Assembly (NCBI GenBank): GCA_900757705.1
Contig: CAAEOW010000123.1
Coordinates: 1-9,153, forward strand
From: an uncultured Collinsella sp.
GTDB taxonomy: Bacteria; Actinomycetota; Coriobacteriia; Coriobacteriales; Coriobacteriaceae
DNA length: 9,153 nt
Reading direction: 5' to 3'
The position numbers were made by a program, and so were the translations under genes. The notes beneath the pieces were generated by a model. It saw only the letters and a program-made list of their open reading frames with translations. It was not told the origin of the DNA and did no database searches. Below, piece by piece: positions 1 through 6,824 of this stretch; position 1 is the first letter of the stretch, and each line of letters starts with the position of its first letter.

Positions 1-906
1 CGCCTGCGCCAGTTCCACCAGGTGGGCATCGAGTGGCTCGGCGCTCCCGATCCGGCGGCAGACGCCGAGTGCATCATCATGCTCATGGAGTTCTACAAGC
101 GCCTGGGCTTCGATCTTTCCAAGCTTCGTCTGCTCATCAACTCGATGGGTGACGCCCAGTGCCGTCCGGCTTACCGCGAGCAGGTTAAGCAGTTCATCCT
201 CGATCACGCAGACGAAATGTGCGACGAGTGCCGCGAGCGCGCCGAGCTTAACCCGCTGCGCGCCTTCGACTGCAAGAACGACCATTGCCGCGAGATCATG
301 GCCGAGGCCCCGCTGATGGGTGACAACCTGTGCGACGAGTGCCGCGAGCACTACGAGCAGGTCAAGCGCTATCTGGATGCCGCCGGTATCGAGTATGTCG
401 AGGATCCCACCCTGGTGCGTGGTCTGGACTACTACACCCGCACCGTCTTTGAGGTCGAGGCTCCCGGCGCCGGCGTCGGCTCCATCGGTGGCGGCGGCCG
501 CTACGATGGCCTGGTCGAGCTCGAGGGTGGCAAGCCCACGGCGGGCGTCGGCTTTGCCGTCGGCTTTGAGCGCGCCCTGCTAGCCCTGCAGGCCTTTGGC
601 AGCGATTTGGGTGCCGATGAGGCCCCGTGCGTCTATGTCGCCAACGCCGGCAAGGAACTGCGTCAGAACGTCTTTGCCATCACGCAGGAGCTTCGCGCCG
701 CAGGGATTGTGACCGAGGCCGACTATCAGGGCCGTTCGCTCAAGGCCCAGTTTAAGCAGGCCGACAAGGTTGGCGCCAAGCTCATCCTGGTCCTGGGCGG
801 CGACGAGCTTGCCGCCGGCAAGGTCAAGGTGCGCGACATGGAGAGCCACGAAGAGGTCCTTGCCGATCTGGCCAACGTCGTCGAGGCGGTTCGCGAGCGC
901 CTGTAG
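1..906 (+). CDS. hisS: Histidyl-tRNA synthetase, C-terminal part (5' end outside window)
   Basis: Class II aminoacyl-tRNA synthetase that charges tRNA-His in the cytoplasm. The reading frame is open from base 1, so the gene begins upstream and about 301 C-terminal residues are present; the Met codon at 22 is internal. Visible signatures are the motif 2 remnant RQFHQVGIEW at the very start, the HisRS-specific LVRGLDYYTRTVFEV and GGGGRYDGLV segments, motif 3 (GVGFAVGFERALLAL), and then a C-terminal anticodon-binding domain of roughly 100 residues ending in VVEAVRERL. The insertion domain carries CDEC, DCKNDHC and LCDEC clusters, which could bind a metal; similar cysteine pairs occur in other bacterial HisRS proteins, so this is not exceptional. 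The stop TAG is followed by a strong hairpin terminator, so ppc is a separate transcription unit. Identification is certain. Confidence 0.97.
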   Translation, partial: RLRQFHQVGIEWLGAPDPAADAECIIMLMEFYKRLGFDLSKLRLLINSMGDAQCRPAYREQVKQFILDHADEMCDECRERAELNPLRAFDCKNDHCREIMAEAPLMGDNLCDECREHYEQVKRYLDAAGIEYVEDPTLVRGLDYYTRTVFEVEAPGAGVGSIGGGGRYDGLVELEGGKPTAGVGFAVGFERALLALQAFGSDLGADEAPCVYVANAGKELRQNVFAITQELRAAGIVTEADYQGRSLKAQFKQADKVGAKLILVLGGDELAAGKVKVRDMESHEEVLADLANVVEAVRERL

Positions 907-963
907 CGCATCTTTTTGAGCTGCGGACCCGCTAACATGTCCCGCTCGCGGCGAGCGATTGTT

Positions 964-1004
964 ACGGGGGTGTTTCGCATTTATGCGGAATGCCCCCGTT
1001 TGTG
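964..1004 (+). terminator. Intrinsic terminator after hisS
   Basis: A 16-bp stem (964-979 with 984-999) closes a 4-base TTTA loop. The outer part is ACGGGGG/CCCCCGT and the inner part TCGCA/TGCGG, with a few G-T wobbles in the middle. The T-run after it is short (TTTGTGT). It lies 58 bases after the hisS stop and fits as the end of the hisS transcript. A smaller CG-rich hairpin (CGCTCG/CGAGCG, 943-957) lies just before it. Confidence 0.75.
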
Positions 1005-1059
1005 TATGCCGTCCACCGAGAAATACGACCATTTAGAGCAAAAACCCTTGCAATGCAGA

Positions 1060-1119
1060 AAATACTTTTGTGTGGTAAAGCGCAATCAGTGTCGAAAGTA
1101 TTTCTCAAGCGCCTATAAT
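1060..1119 (+). promoter_or_regulatory. ppc promoter with overlapping inverted repeat
   Basis: A perfect -10 box TATAAT lies at 1114-1119, 44 bases before the chosen ppc start. At 17-bp spacing the -35 position is GTCGAA (1091-1096), a poor match to TTGACA, which suggests an activator-dependent or weak promoter. An inverted repeat AAATACTTT (1060-1068) / AAAGTATTT (1095-1103) surrounds and overlaps the -35 position, so it is a candidate operator. The region is clearly A/T-richer than the genes on either side. The -10 box is seen directly; the regulatory role of the repeat is inferred. Confidence 0.55.
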
Positions 1120-1163
1120 GAATACCGCATGTTACGTGCATAGAAGGAGGAATGGGAGGAAAC

Positions 1164-3977
1164 GTGGCTGAGAACCTAAGCAACCAGTCTGTACCCGAAG
1201 CCGCGGCGCGCGTCGCTGCCGTGGTCAACCGCCTCGTTAACCGAATCGGCTCGAATGCCGAGTCCAGGGAGCGTCTCGCCGAGATCGAGATCCCCGAGGA
1301 GCTGCGCGACAATCTGGCGCTGTTCCTGCGCCTGGAGCGTCGTGTGCTTAGCGAGTATGATCCTGAGATCGCGGACCTGTTCGACAAGATCCTGTCGGCC
1401 GAGATTGTGGCCAATGCCGGCAACCCCGGTACGCGTGCTGCCGACGAGGCCGTCGACGAGCAGGGCGTGCCTACTGCCGACGAGTCCACCGCCGTGGCAT
1501 TCCGTGAGGTCGTCGATCTGATCGACAGCCTGCCGCTCGATAAACAGCAGGTTATCGTTCGCGCCTTTACGAGCTTCTTCCACCTGGCAAACCTGTCGGA
1601 GGAGAACTACCGTGTGGCGCAGCTGCGCGAGCGCGAGGCCGGTGCGTCAACCGATACCGAGGTCGATCCCGCCAACGAGCTCACCGTCGCCTATCACCAG
1701 CTGGTGAATGAGCTGGGCGTCGAGGGCGCAAACGAGCTGCTCGGCAAGCTTGAGTTCCATCCCGTCTTTACCGCGCATCCCACCGAGGCCCGTCGCAAGG
1801 CCGTCGAGGGCAAGATTCGCCGTATCTCCAACCTGCTGGAGGAGCGTCCGCGTCTGGGCGGCTCCGACCTGGTGGAGAACGAGCGCCATATGCTGCAGGA
1901 GATCGACGCCCTGGTGCGTACGAGCCCCATCGCGCTCAAGAAGCCCACGCCGGTCGAGGAAGCCGATACCATCATCGACATCTTCGATAACACGCTGTTC
2001 GACGTCATCCCCGTCATCTATCGTCGCTTTGACGACTGGGTGCTGGGCGACAAGGCCGGTACCGTGCCGCCGCTGTGCCCGGCGTTCTTCCATCCCGGCA
2101 GCTGGATCGGTTCCGACCGCGACGGTAACCCCAACGTCACCGCCAAGGTGAGCCGTGAGGTCGCCGCCAAATACTTCACCCACATGGTGCTCAAGCTCGA
2201 GGACAAATGCCGCCGCATCGGCCGTAACCTCACGCTCGAGGCCACCTACAGCAAGCCGTCGGCCGAGCTCATCAACCTGTGGAACCATCAGGTCGAGATG
2301 AGCACCCAGTACACCGCACGCGCCGAGCTGATCTCCGAGCACGAGCCGCATCGCGCCGTCATGCTCGTCATGGCCGACCGTCTGAACGCTACCGTGCGTC
2401 GCATCACCGACACCATGTACCACAGCGCCGATGAGTTCCTGGATGACCTGCGCGTCGTCCAGCGCTCGCTGGCCGCCTGCGGTGCCGTTCGTGCCGCCTA
2501 CGGCCCGGTCCAGACCATCATCTGGCAGGTCGAGTCCTTCGGCTTCCATATGGTCGAGATGGAGTTCCGTCAGCACTCCGTGGTGCACGCCCGCGCTCTC
2601 AAGGATATCCACGAGAACGGTATCCATGGCGACCTGCAGCCCATGACGCGCGAGGTCATCGATACCTTCCGCGCTATCGGCTCCATCCAGAAGCGCTACG
2701 GCAAGAAGATGGCGCACCGCTACATCATCTCGTTCACCAAGAGCGCCCAGCATGTGGCCGACGTCTTTGAGCTTGCCCACCTGTCCTTTGCACACGAGGA
2801 AGACGTTCCCGAGCTCGATGTGATCCCGCTGTTTGAGCAGCTCGAGGACCTCGAGGGCTGCGTCGACGTGCTCGACCAGATGCTTACACTGCCCGTGGTG
2901 CAAAAGCGCCTTGCCCAGACCAACCGCCGCATGGAGGTCATGCTGGGCTATTCCGACTCCTCCAAGGATGCCGGTCCTACCACGGCCATGCTCGCGTTGC
3001 ACTCCGCGCAGGAGCGCATTGCCAAGTGGGCCGAGAAGAACGATATCGACCTGGTGCTCATGCACGGCCGCGGCGGTGCCGTGGGCCGTGGCGGCGGCCC
3101 GGCCAACAAGGCCGTGCTGGCTCAGCCCAAGGGTTCGGTCAACTGCTTCTTTAAGCTCACCGAGCAGGGCGAGGTCATCTTTGCCCGTTACGGCAACCGC
3201 ACGCTGGCTCAGCGCCATGTTGAGTCCGTTGCCGCCGCAACGCTTTTGCAGTCGGCCCCGAGTGTCGAGAAGACCAACACCGAGACCACGCAGAAGTTCT
3301 GGGATATGGCCGAGAAGCTCAACACCGCAAGCCACGAGCGTTATCTGGACCTGCTGAACACCGAGGACTTCACGCCGTGGTTCTCGACCGTGACGCCGCT
3401 GACCGAGGTCGGTCTGCTGCCGATCGGCTCGCGTCCCGCCAAGCGCGGCCTGGGCGCCAAGTCGCTCGACGACCTGCGTACCATTCCGTGGATCTTCAGC
3501 TGGAGCCAGGCGCGCATTAACCTGGCCGCTTGGTACGGCCTGGGCACCGCTTGCGAGCAGCTGGGCGATCTGGACCAGCTTAAGGCTGCCTACCAGGAGT
3601 GGCCGTTCTTCCGCACGTTCATCGACAACATCGAGATGTCGATCGCCAAGACCGACCAGCGCATCGCCAAGATGTATCTGCACCTGGGCGATCGCCAGGA
3701 TCTGTCCGAGAAGGTCTTCACCGAGATGCAGCTCACCCGTAAGTGGGTCCTTGCCATCGTCGGTGACGAGTGGCCGCTGCAGCGCCGCCGCGTGCTCGGC
3801 TGCGCCGTCCGCGTGCGTAACCCCTATGTCGACGCCCTGTCCATCGCTCAGGTCCGCGCCCTTCGCGAGGTGCGTATGAACCAGGACGAGATGGCCGAGG
3901 AGAAGAAGGCCGAGTACATGAGCCTGATTCTTTCGACTGTGACCGGCGTCTCGGCAGGACTGCAAAACACGGGGTAA
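1164..3977 (+). CDS. ppc: Phosphoenolpyruvate carboxylase
   Basis: Cytoplasmic enzyme that carboxylates phosphoenolpyruvate with bicarbonate to give oxaloacetate and phosphate, an anaplerotic step feeding aspartate and the reductive branch of the TCA cycle. The 937 residues are slightly longer than the roughly 880 of the E. coli enzyme. Family signatures appear in order: FTAHPTEARR with the catalytic His at about 205, GSDRDGNPNVT near 316-326, EMEFRQHS, GYSDSSKDAG with Lys at about 601, the glycine loop HGRGGAVGRGGGP from about 634, and the invariant C-terminal QNTG. An acidic spacer (about 86-112) looks lineage-specific. Start choice: AAGGAGG at 1144-1150 is only one base from ATG 1152, whereas GGGAGG at 1154-1159 is four bases from in-frame GTG 1164. 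I prefer GTG, giving MAENLSNQS; ATG 1152 would add MGGN. It is a monocistronic unit with its own promoter, and a long palindrome begins about 20 bases after the stop. Confidence 0.96.
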   Translation: MAENLSNQSVPEAAARVAAVVNRLVNRIGSNAESRERLAEIEIPEELRDNLALFLRLERRVLSEYDPEIADLFDKILSAEIVANAGNPGTRAADEAVDEQGVPTADESTAVAFREVVDLIDSLPLDKQQVIVRAFTSFFHLANLSEENYRVAQLREREAGASTDTEVDPANELTVAYHQLVNELGVEGANELLGKLEFHPVFTAHPTEARRKAVEGKIRRISNLLEERPRLGGSDLVENERHMLQEIDALVRTSPIALKKPTPVEEADTIIDIFDNTLFDVIPVIYRRFDDWVLGDKAGTVPPLCPAFFHPGSWIGSDRDGNPNVTAKVSREVAAKYFTHMVLKLEDKCRRIGRNLTLEATYSKPSAELINLWNHQVEMSTQYTARAELISEHEPHRAVMLVMADRLNATVRRITDTMYHSADEFLDDLRVVQRSLAACGAVRAAYGPVQTIIWQVESFGFHMVEMEFRQHSVVHARALKDIHENGIHGDLQPMTREVIDTFRAIGSIQKRYGKKMAHRYIISFTKSAQHVADVFELAHLSFAHEEDVPELDVIPLFEQLEDLEGCVDVLDQMLTLPVVQKRLAQTNRRMEVMLGYSDSSKDAGPTTAMLALHSAQERIAKWAEKNDIDLVLMHGRGGAVGRGGGPANKAVLAQPKGSVNCFFKLTEQGEVIFARYGNRTLAQRHVESVAAATLLQSAPSVEKTNTETTQKFWDMAEKLNTASHERYLDLLNTEDFTPWFSTVTPLTEVGLLPIGSRPAKRGLGAKSLDDLRTIPWIFSWSQARINLAAWYGLGTACEQLGDLDQLKAAYQEWPFFRTFIDNIEMSIAKTDQRIAKMYLHLGDRQDLSEKVFTEMQLTRKWVLAIVGDEWPLQRRRVLGCAVRVRNPYVDALSIAQVRALREVRMNQDEMAEEKKAEYMSLILSTVTGVSAGLQNTG

Positions 3978-3993
3978 TCGATAGCCCTGTAGT

Positions 3994-4129
3994 CGTCCGG
4001 GCCCGCCATCAGTTTACTTTTAGGCACGTCCTCGGACATGCAAGAAGCCCTCGCTGCGCACTTCGTGCGGCGAGGGCTTCTTGCGTCCTGCGGAGTGTGC
4101 CTAAAAGTAAACTAATGGCGGGCCCTGCG
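3994..4129. repeat. Nested long palindrome, copy 1 (127-bp hairpin element)
   Basis: The outer stem has 29-nt arms (3999-4027 with 4097-4125) pairing at 28 of 29 positions, the one mismatch being 4010/4114. Inside is a 12 x 12 internal loop (4028-4039, GTCCTCGGACAT; 4085-4096, GTCCTGCGGAGT). A 15-bp inner stem follows (4040-4054, GCAAGAAGCCCTCGC, with 4070-4084), then a terminal hairpin CGCAC-TTC-GTGCG (4057-4069). CGTCC precedes the element and TGCG follows it. A second copy of identical length lies at 6520-6655 with compensatory stem changes. There is no T-run after it, so it is not a classic intrinsic terminator. It begins 16 bases after the ppc stop, so it could protect or process the ppc 3' end, or bind protein as a DNA cruciform. 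Function is unknown. Confidence 0.9.
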
Positions 4130-4285
4130 ATGTCCGGTCTTCGGCGGATTACTGGCTGGGAAAAGATGGCGCGCTTCGCGCGTTTTGGATGGGGTCTGTC
4201 CCGGCGGCGCGTTTGGCGCTTCGCGCTTCGCGTCTTATCGATCGGGATTGAGATGCATGTGGCGCTTTCGGCCTTGCGACTGTAG
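4130..4285. other. Non-coding stretch with small TTC-loop hairpins
   Basis: No credible gene is seen here. A short open frame running in from the palindrome encodes low-complexity Arg-rich sequence and has no ribosome binding site. The stretch holds GC-rich mini-hairpins with CTTCG cores: CGCGC-TTC-GCGCG at 4170-4182, directly followed by TTTT (a weak terminator candidate for ppc read-through), and GGCGCTTCGCGCTTCGCG near 4219-4236. Confidence 0.5.
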
Positions 4286-4319
4286 CGGCCGCGGTCCCGT
4301 TTGGGATCGTGGCCGTTTT
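4286..4319 (+). terminator. Intrinsic terminator or attenuator upstream of larA
   Basis: A 13-bp stem (4286-4298 with 4303-4315; CGGCCGCGGTCCC paired with GGGATCGTGGCCG, two G-T wobbles) has a GTTT loop and is followed by TTTTGTTGT. It lies about 310 bases after the ppc stop and 122 bases before larA. It may be the final ppc terminator, or an attenuator if larA transcription starts further upstream. Confidence 0.65.
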
Positions 4320-4441
4320 GTTGTGGGTCAAATATGAACGTTGTGTTAATGAGTCGGTAGACGGTGGTGTTTTTCGGTGAGCGGCGTATCCTTCCAACGG
4401 TTTATCTAGTGTGTCAGTTGAAAGGAAGAGGGCGCTCATCA
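4320..4441 (+). promoter_or_regulatory. larA 5' region and ribosome binding site
   Basis: This A/T-richer 120-bp stretch must hold the larA promoter if the hairpin at 4286-4319 terminates transcription. I see only weak -10-like strings (TATCTA at 4403-4408, TATGAA at 4333-4338) and no convincing -35, so the start site is not located. AAAGGAAGAGGG at 4421-4432 is a purine-rich ribosome binding site whose GAGGG part is 9 bases before TTG 4442. This decides the larA start. Confidence 0.5.
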
Positions 4442-5719
4442 TTGTTTGAATGTGAACTGCCGTTTGACCACAAGACGTTGCATCTGGAGCTCGAGGACAA
4501 GAACTTCGCGGGTGCGATGGAAGGTCATCAAAACGAGTTTAAGACTACGAAATCGCAGGAAGAGCTGGTAGAGGAGTCGCTTGCCAACCCTTATGGCTCG
4601 CCGTCGCTCGAGGAGCTTTGTGCTGGCAAGAAGGATATTGTCATCATTAGCTCCGACCATACGCGTCCCGTTCCCTCGCGTGTGACGATGCCTATTCTGC
4701 TGCATCACATCCATTCCGCTGCGCCCGAGGCTCGTGTGCGTATTTTGGTTGCTACGGGTATGCACCGTCCGTCGACGCACGAGGAACTCGTCAACAAGTA
4801 TGGCGAGGAGATCGTTGCCAACGAGGAAATCGTTATGCACGTCGCGACTGACGACAGCATGATGAAAAAGATCGGCACCCTGCCTTCTGGTGGCGAGTGC
4901 ATCATCAACAAGATTGCCGCCGACTGCGATCTGCTGCTTGCCGAGGGCTTCATTGAGCCGCACTTCTTTGCCGGTTTCTCTGGCAGCCGTAAGTCCGTCC
5001 TGCCCGGCATCGCCAGCTATAAGACCATCATGTACAACCACAACGGTCAGTTTGTGAACGATTCCCACTCGCGTGCCGGCAACCTGTGCCACAACCACGT
5101 GAGCGAGGACATGTTCGCCGCCGCCGAGATGGCTCACCTTGCCTTCGTGCTCAACGTGGTACTCAACGGCAAGCACGAGGTCATCGGCTCCTTTGCCGGC
5201 GACATTCACAAGGCGCACGAGGCCGGCTGCGAGTTCGTGAAGAGCCTTGCCGGCGTTGAGCCCGTCGAGTGCGAGATTGCCATCACCACCAACGGCGGCT
5301 ACCCGCTCGACCAGAACATCTACCAGGCCGTGAAGGGCATGTGCGCTGCCGAGGCCACGCTTCCCGAGGGCGGTGTGATCATCGACGTCGCCGGTTGTGC
5401 CGACGGTCACGGCGGCGAGGGCTTCTATCACAACATCGCCGACAACGATCCGGCAGAGTTTGAGCGCGCCTGCATCGACCGTCCTAAGGATGAGACCCTG
5501 CCCGATCAGTGGACGAGTCAGATTTTCGCTCGCATCCTGGCACATCACCCCGTGATCATGGTTACCGATCTGTGCGACCACCAGATGCTCAAGGATATGC
5601 ACATGACGCCGGTCAACACCCTCGAGGAGGCGCTCAAGCTCGCCTTTGAGATGAAGGGTGCCGACGCCAAGGTCGCCGTCATCCCCGATGGCCTGGGTGT
5701 TGTCGTCGCGCAGCACTAG
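4442..5719 (+). CDS. larA: Nickel-dependent lactate racemase LarA
   Basis: LarA interconverts D- and L-lactate by a hydride-transfer mechanism using a covalently bound nickel-pincer nucleotide. With the TTG start the protein has 425 residues, about the length of the L. plantarum enzyme, and its N-terminus (FECELPFDHKTLHLELEDKN) aligns with that family. Known functional residues fall at identical numbers: Arg75 (SDHTRP), His108 (GMHRPSTHEE), His174 (EPHFFAG), Lys184 (GSRKSVLPG, the pincer attachment lysine), His200 (YNHN, nickel ligand), and Gln295 and Lys298 (NIYQAVKGM). This supports both the start and racemase function rather than a divergent LarA homologue with another substrate. An upstream in-frame ATG at 4364 would add 26 residues, but it lies before the ribosome binding site and lacks family similarity. 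The MIP channel gene follows 49 bases later, probably in the same transcript; larB and larC lie on the opposite strand. Confidence 0.95.
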   Translation: MFECELPFDHKTLHLELEDKNFAGAMEGHQNEFKTTKSQEELVEESLANPYGSPSLEELCAGKKDIVIISSDHTRPVPSRVTMPILLHHIHSAAPEARVRILVATGMHRPSTHEELVNKYGEEIVANEEIVMHVATDDSMMKKIGTLPSGGECIINKIAADCDLLLAEGFIEPHFFAGFSGSRKSVLPGIASYKTIMYNHNGQFVNDSHSRAGNLCHNHVSEDMFAAAEMAHLAFVLNVVLNGKHEVIGSFAGDIHKAHEAGCEFVKSLAGVEPVECEIAITTNGGYPLDQNIYQAVKGMCAAEATLPEGGVIIDVAGCADGHGGEGFYHNIADNDPAEFERACIDRPKDETLPDQWTSQIFARILAHHPVIMVTDLCDHQMLKDMHMTPVNTLEEALKLAFEMKGADAKVAVIPDGLGVVVAQH

Positions 5720-5728
5720 TGCGCGGCT

Positions 5729-5743
5729 TAAACGAATCGTTTA
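5729..5743. promoter_or_regulatory. 15-bp palindrome between larA and the channel gene
   Basis: TAAACGA-A-TCGTTTA is a perfect palindrome with 7-bp arms and a 1-base centre, in the 49-bp gap. The centre is too short for a stable RNA hairpin loop, so a protein-binding DNA site is more likely. TATAAC (5742-5747) overlaps its right end and resembles a -10 box, but no -35 was found. The role is inferred. Confidence 0.45.
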
Positions 5744-5768
5744 TAACCGACAAGAAAGATAAGGTTTT

Positions 5769-6500
5769 ATGCTTACCAAACTCCTCTGCGAATTCGGTGC
5801 GACGGCCCTCATGATCGTCTTTGGCGTGGGCGTGCACTGCGATACCGTGCTCAAAGGCACCAAGTATCAGGGCTCTGGCCATATGTTTGCCATCACCACC
5901 TGGTCTTTTGGCATCTCGGTCTGCCTGTTTGTCTTTGGCGGCGCCGTGTGCATGAACCCCGCTATGGTGCTTGCCCAGTGCATCGTCGGTCTGGTGCCGT
6001 GGGGCAACTGCATCCCCTTCATGCTTGCCGATATGCTCGGCGGCTTTGTGGGTGCCGTGATCGCTTGGTTTATGTATGCCGATGAGTTCAAGGCTTCCGA
6101 GGGTGTCGTCGATCCCATTGCTCAGCGCAACATCTTCTCGACTAACCCCACCACCGAGGGTACGAACTATGCCCGCAACTTCTTCTGTGAGGCCATCTGC
6201 ACCTTCGTGTTCATTAGCGCCATTCTTGCTGCTGCTAGCCGTGCTGGTGAGAACGTTCTGTTGCTCGCCATCTGCGTCGGCCTGATTGTCTGGGCCGTTG
6301 GCATGGGCATGGGCGGCATCACCGGCTTCGCCATGAACCAGGCACGTGACCTTGGTCCTCGCATGGCCTATCAGGTGCTGCCGATCAAGAACAAGGCTGA
6401 CAACAACTGGAAGTATGGTCTGCTTGTTCCTGGCATTGCGCCGTTTGTCGGTGCTATTGTGGCCGCGCTGTTTGTGCATGGTTTCTTGGGCATGTTCTAG
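5769..6500 (+). CDS. MIP/aquaglyceroporin-family channel, LarD-like lactic acid channel
   Basis: Membrane channel of 243 residues with six predicted transmembrane helices (roughly 5-24, 38-58, 79-103, 137-156, 163-186, 217-240) and two half-helix loops, the MIP fold. The first signature, MNPAMVLAQ, has NPA at 63-65. The second is FAMNQARDLGPR, where the usual NPA is NQA (190-192); the following Arg193-Asp194 and GPR match glycerol-facilitator-type channels (NPARD.GP). The gene starts 49 bases after larA on the same strand, with AAAGATAAGG just before the ATG. In L. plantarum the lar operon encodes LarD, a MIP channel for lactic acid, so lactic acid transport is the likely role here. Glycerol or water transport cannot be excluded from sequence alone. 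Family membership is certain; substrate is inferred from context. Confidence 0.9.
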   Translation: MLTKLLCEFGATALMIVFGVGVHCDTVLKGTKYQGSGHMFAITTWSFGISVCLFVFGGAVCMNPAMVLAQCIVGLVPWGNCIPFMLADMLGGFVGAVIAWFMYADEFKASEGVVDPIAQRNIFSTNPTTEGTNYARNFFCEAICTFVFISAILAAASRAGENVLLLAICVGLIVWAVGMGMGGITGFAMNQARDLGPRMAYQVLPIKNKADNNWKYGLLVPGIAPFVGAIVAALFVHGFLGMF

Positions 6501-6519
6501 TCGAAGGCAATTGATATAA

Positions 6520-6655
6520 CGTCCGGGTCCGGCATAGGTTAACTTTCCGCCGCGTCCTCGGACATGCAAGAAGCTCCCGCTGCGCACTTCGTGCGGTGGG
6601 AGCTTCTTGCGTCCTGCGGAATGCGGCGGAAAGTTAACCTATGCCGGACCCTGCG
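6520..6655. repeat. Nested long palindrome, copy 2 (127-bp hairpin element)
   Basis: The architecture and length match the copy at 3994-4129. The outer stem is 6525-6553 with 6623-6651 and pairs at all 29 positions. Internal loops are 6554-6565 (identical to copy 1) and 6611-6622 (one base different). The inner stem is 6566-6580 with 6596-6610, including one G-T wobble, and the terminal hairpin CGCAC-TTC-GTGCG is identical. The stems differ from copy 1 at 9 outer and 3 inner pair positions, almost all compensated. It lies 24 bases after the channel gene stop, in the convergent gap facing tetR, so it may also block or end transcription from both sides. Confidence 0.9.
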
Positions 6656-6824
6656 GGAATCCAGTTGGATTGGAACAAGCAACCCAACATATATCTGAAT
6701 TTGGATGGGAGGGGCTTGTTGCTGGTAGGGGCGTTGGGCTGTTGTCGATATTTTGGGATGGATTGTGCTTTGGGTTGGGGCGGGGCTTTGAGATGAGGGC
6801 GGAACTTTGGGATGAGGGGTTTAC
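6656..6824 (-). terminator. C-rich, G-poor tail after tetR; candidate Rho-dependent termination region
   Basis: No gene is supported here. From about 6695 to 6824 the + strand is rich in G and T and nearly free of C, so a leftward transcript leaving tetR would be C-rich and G-poor, the composition Rho prefers. On the - strand the motif CATCCCAAA recurs in degenerate form at about 6805-6814, 6786-6795, 6751-6760 and 6700-6706. No intrinsic hairpin with a T-run was seen for tetR. The Rho role is inferred from composition only. Confidence 0.4.

Noticed and set aside
199..345. Cysteine clusters in the HisRS insertion domain as a novel zinc site
   Set aside because: Comparable cysteine pairs around the NPLRxxDCK segment occur in many bacterial HisRS proteins, so this is ordinary family variation.
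1647..3965. A 772-codon open frame antisense to ppc
   Set aside because: It mirrors ppc codon bias (G/C at third positions removes antisense stops), shows no recognisable domain and has no ribosome binding site; ppc motifs on the + strand are unambiguous.
3848..4285. Two short frames, one per strand, both containing PKSKLMAGP
   Set aside because: The shared peptide arises because both cross the arms of the same palindrome; neither has a ribosome binding site or a protein-like remainder.
4439..5716. A 425-codon open frame antisense to larA
   Set aside because: Same shadow effect; the + strand frame carries every LarA functional residue.
5679..6587. A 302-codon open frame antisense to the channel gene
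   Set aside because: It runs through the palindrome and the channel gene and has low-complexity His/Gly/Ala composition with no family match.
3994..6655. The two palindromes as inverted-repeat ends of an insertion sequence or composite transposon
   Set aside because: No transposase, no target-site duplication and no tip-like termini were seen; the enclosed genes are metabolic and each copy is a complete self-contained hairpin. A MITE origin is still possible.
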